A stretch of DNA of 6,356 bases from Clostridia bacterium. Lineage in GTDB: Bacteria; Bacillota_A; Clostridia; Oscillospirales; CAG-272. The notes under the pieces were generated by a model. It was not told the DNA's origin, did no database searches, and worked only from the letters and a program-made list of their open reading frames with translations. Numbering within the stretch: position 1 is the stretch's first letter; each line of letters starts with the position of its first letter. The stretch lies in assembly GCA_017453335.1 (NCBI GenBank), contig JAFTKI010000036.1, forward strand, positions 1 to 6,356, read 5' to 3'. A program made the translations under genes and the position numbers. Positions 6,084 through 6,356 of this stretch are shown here, piece after piece.

Positions 6084-6132
6084 CCTTGATGCGCTTTGGT
6101 ATAATTCCTCTACTTGATAGTTCCTTTTGTCT

Positions 6133-6356
6133 GAATCTTACCTAACCGCATCAGTGCAAACAAACAGCGTAGCCGTCTCTCCTCCTCCGTCACTCGCAAG
6201 CTCGTGATACCTTCCCCGCTGGGGAAGGCATTGATAGTGCGCAACCGCAAATCGGTGCTCCTGTCTATGATCGTAGGGAGACCACCACGCATGCGTGGTG
6301 GTTGTCATCCGCGTATAGTTTTTACAAAGCGGCTACCGTTAGCCTTCTCCAGCGGA
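6133..6356. repeat. 306-bp tandem repeat, copy 2 (cut by window edge)
   Basis: The first 224 bp of a second unit lie head-to-tail with copy 1. All 13 differences fall in its first 121 bp; 6254-6356 is identical to 5948-6050. The left arm hairpin is at 6210-6228. The right arm hairpin begins at 6343, and the window stops inside it. Whether more copies follow cannot be seen. Confidence 0.9.
6281..6302. repeat. Perfect 22-bp palindrome (copy 2)
   Basis: This is identical to the palindrome at 5975-5996, exactly 306 bp further on. Confidence 0.9.

Larger units (their letters stand above)
5827..6132. repeat. 306-bp tandem repeat, copy 1
   Basis: This unit begins with GAATCTTACCT and is followed directly by a second copy beginning with the same bases at 6133. 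Over the 224 bp of copy 2 that can be seen, the copies differ at 13 positions (about 94 percent identity) with no insertions or deletions. The unit is non-coding: its frames are short or read through hairpins. It holds a 44-bp left flank (5827-5870), the inverted-repeat element at 5871-6083 and a 49-bp spacer (6084-6132) in which I see nothing recognisable. The 61 bp between the promoter and this repeat (5766-5826) are A/T-rich and without visible features. Confidence 0.9.

Noticed and set aside
6100..6105. TATAAT on the plus strand between the two repeat copies
   Set aside because: No -35-like hexamer stands 16-18 nt upstream; the nearest, TTGATG, is only 8 nt away. No gene follows in this window.
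6110..6292. A 60-codon minus-strand frame in the repeat region
   Set aside because: It runs through the palindrome and hairpins of the repeat, begins inside the palindrome and has no ribosome binding site.
5827..6356. CRISPR array as an explanation for the repeats
   Set aside because: There are only two copies of a 306-bp unit, with no short repeats separated by unique spacers and no cas genes.

Overview
The window looks like chromosomal DNA of a bacterium, most likely a member of the Bacillota (Clostridia-type). This rests on near-consensus -35/-10 promoters with 17-bp spacers, AAGGAG-type ribosome binding sites, U-tailed intrinsic terminators, A/T-rich intergenic DNA around moderately G+C-rich genes, and a tRNA gene with an encoded CCA end. 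The genus cannot be told from the sequence. Almost everything is transcribed on the minus strand, so the order below runs from the right end to the left.

The right end (about 5827 to 6356) is non-coding. It holds two head-to-tail copies of a 306-bp repeat, the second cut by the window edge. Each unit contains two inverted arms, each carrying its own 8-bp hairpin, around a centre with a perfect 22-bp palindrome. It looks like a REPIN- or MITE-like palindromic element and is the least ordinary part of the window.

Next comes a two-gene operon on the minus strand. A perfect TTGACA-N17-TATAAT promoter (5737-5765) drives a glycoside hydrolase family 20-type enzyme (3810-5699). An SGNH/GDSL esterase (2831-3790) follows after 19 nt, and the unit closes with a strong intrinsic terminator (2795-2822). 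A second promoter (2753-2781) then drives a GH78 alpha-L-rhamnosidase (464-2722), which ends near a long hairpin at 425-457. None of the three enzymes shows a signal peptide. Together they suggest cytoplasmic trimming of imported, possibly acetylated, rhamnose- and amino-sugar-containing oligosaccharides. No transporter or regulator lies in the window.

At the left is a tRNA-Pro(UGG) gene (189-264, minus) with its own promoter (318-346) and two successive terminators (141-189 and 85-113). The first 86 bases carry the C-terminal tail of a converging plus-strand gene that I cannot name.

Two start codons were moved inward from the longest open frames. In one case the extension would be translated from the preceding gene's terminator. 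In the other, the upstream ATG overlaps the -10 box and lies before the expected transcription start.
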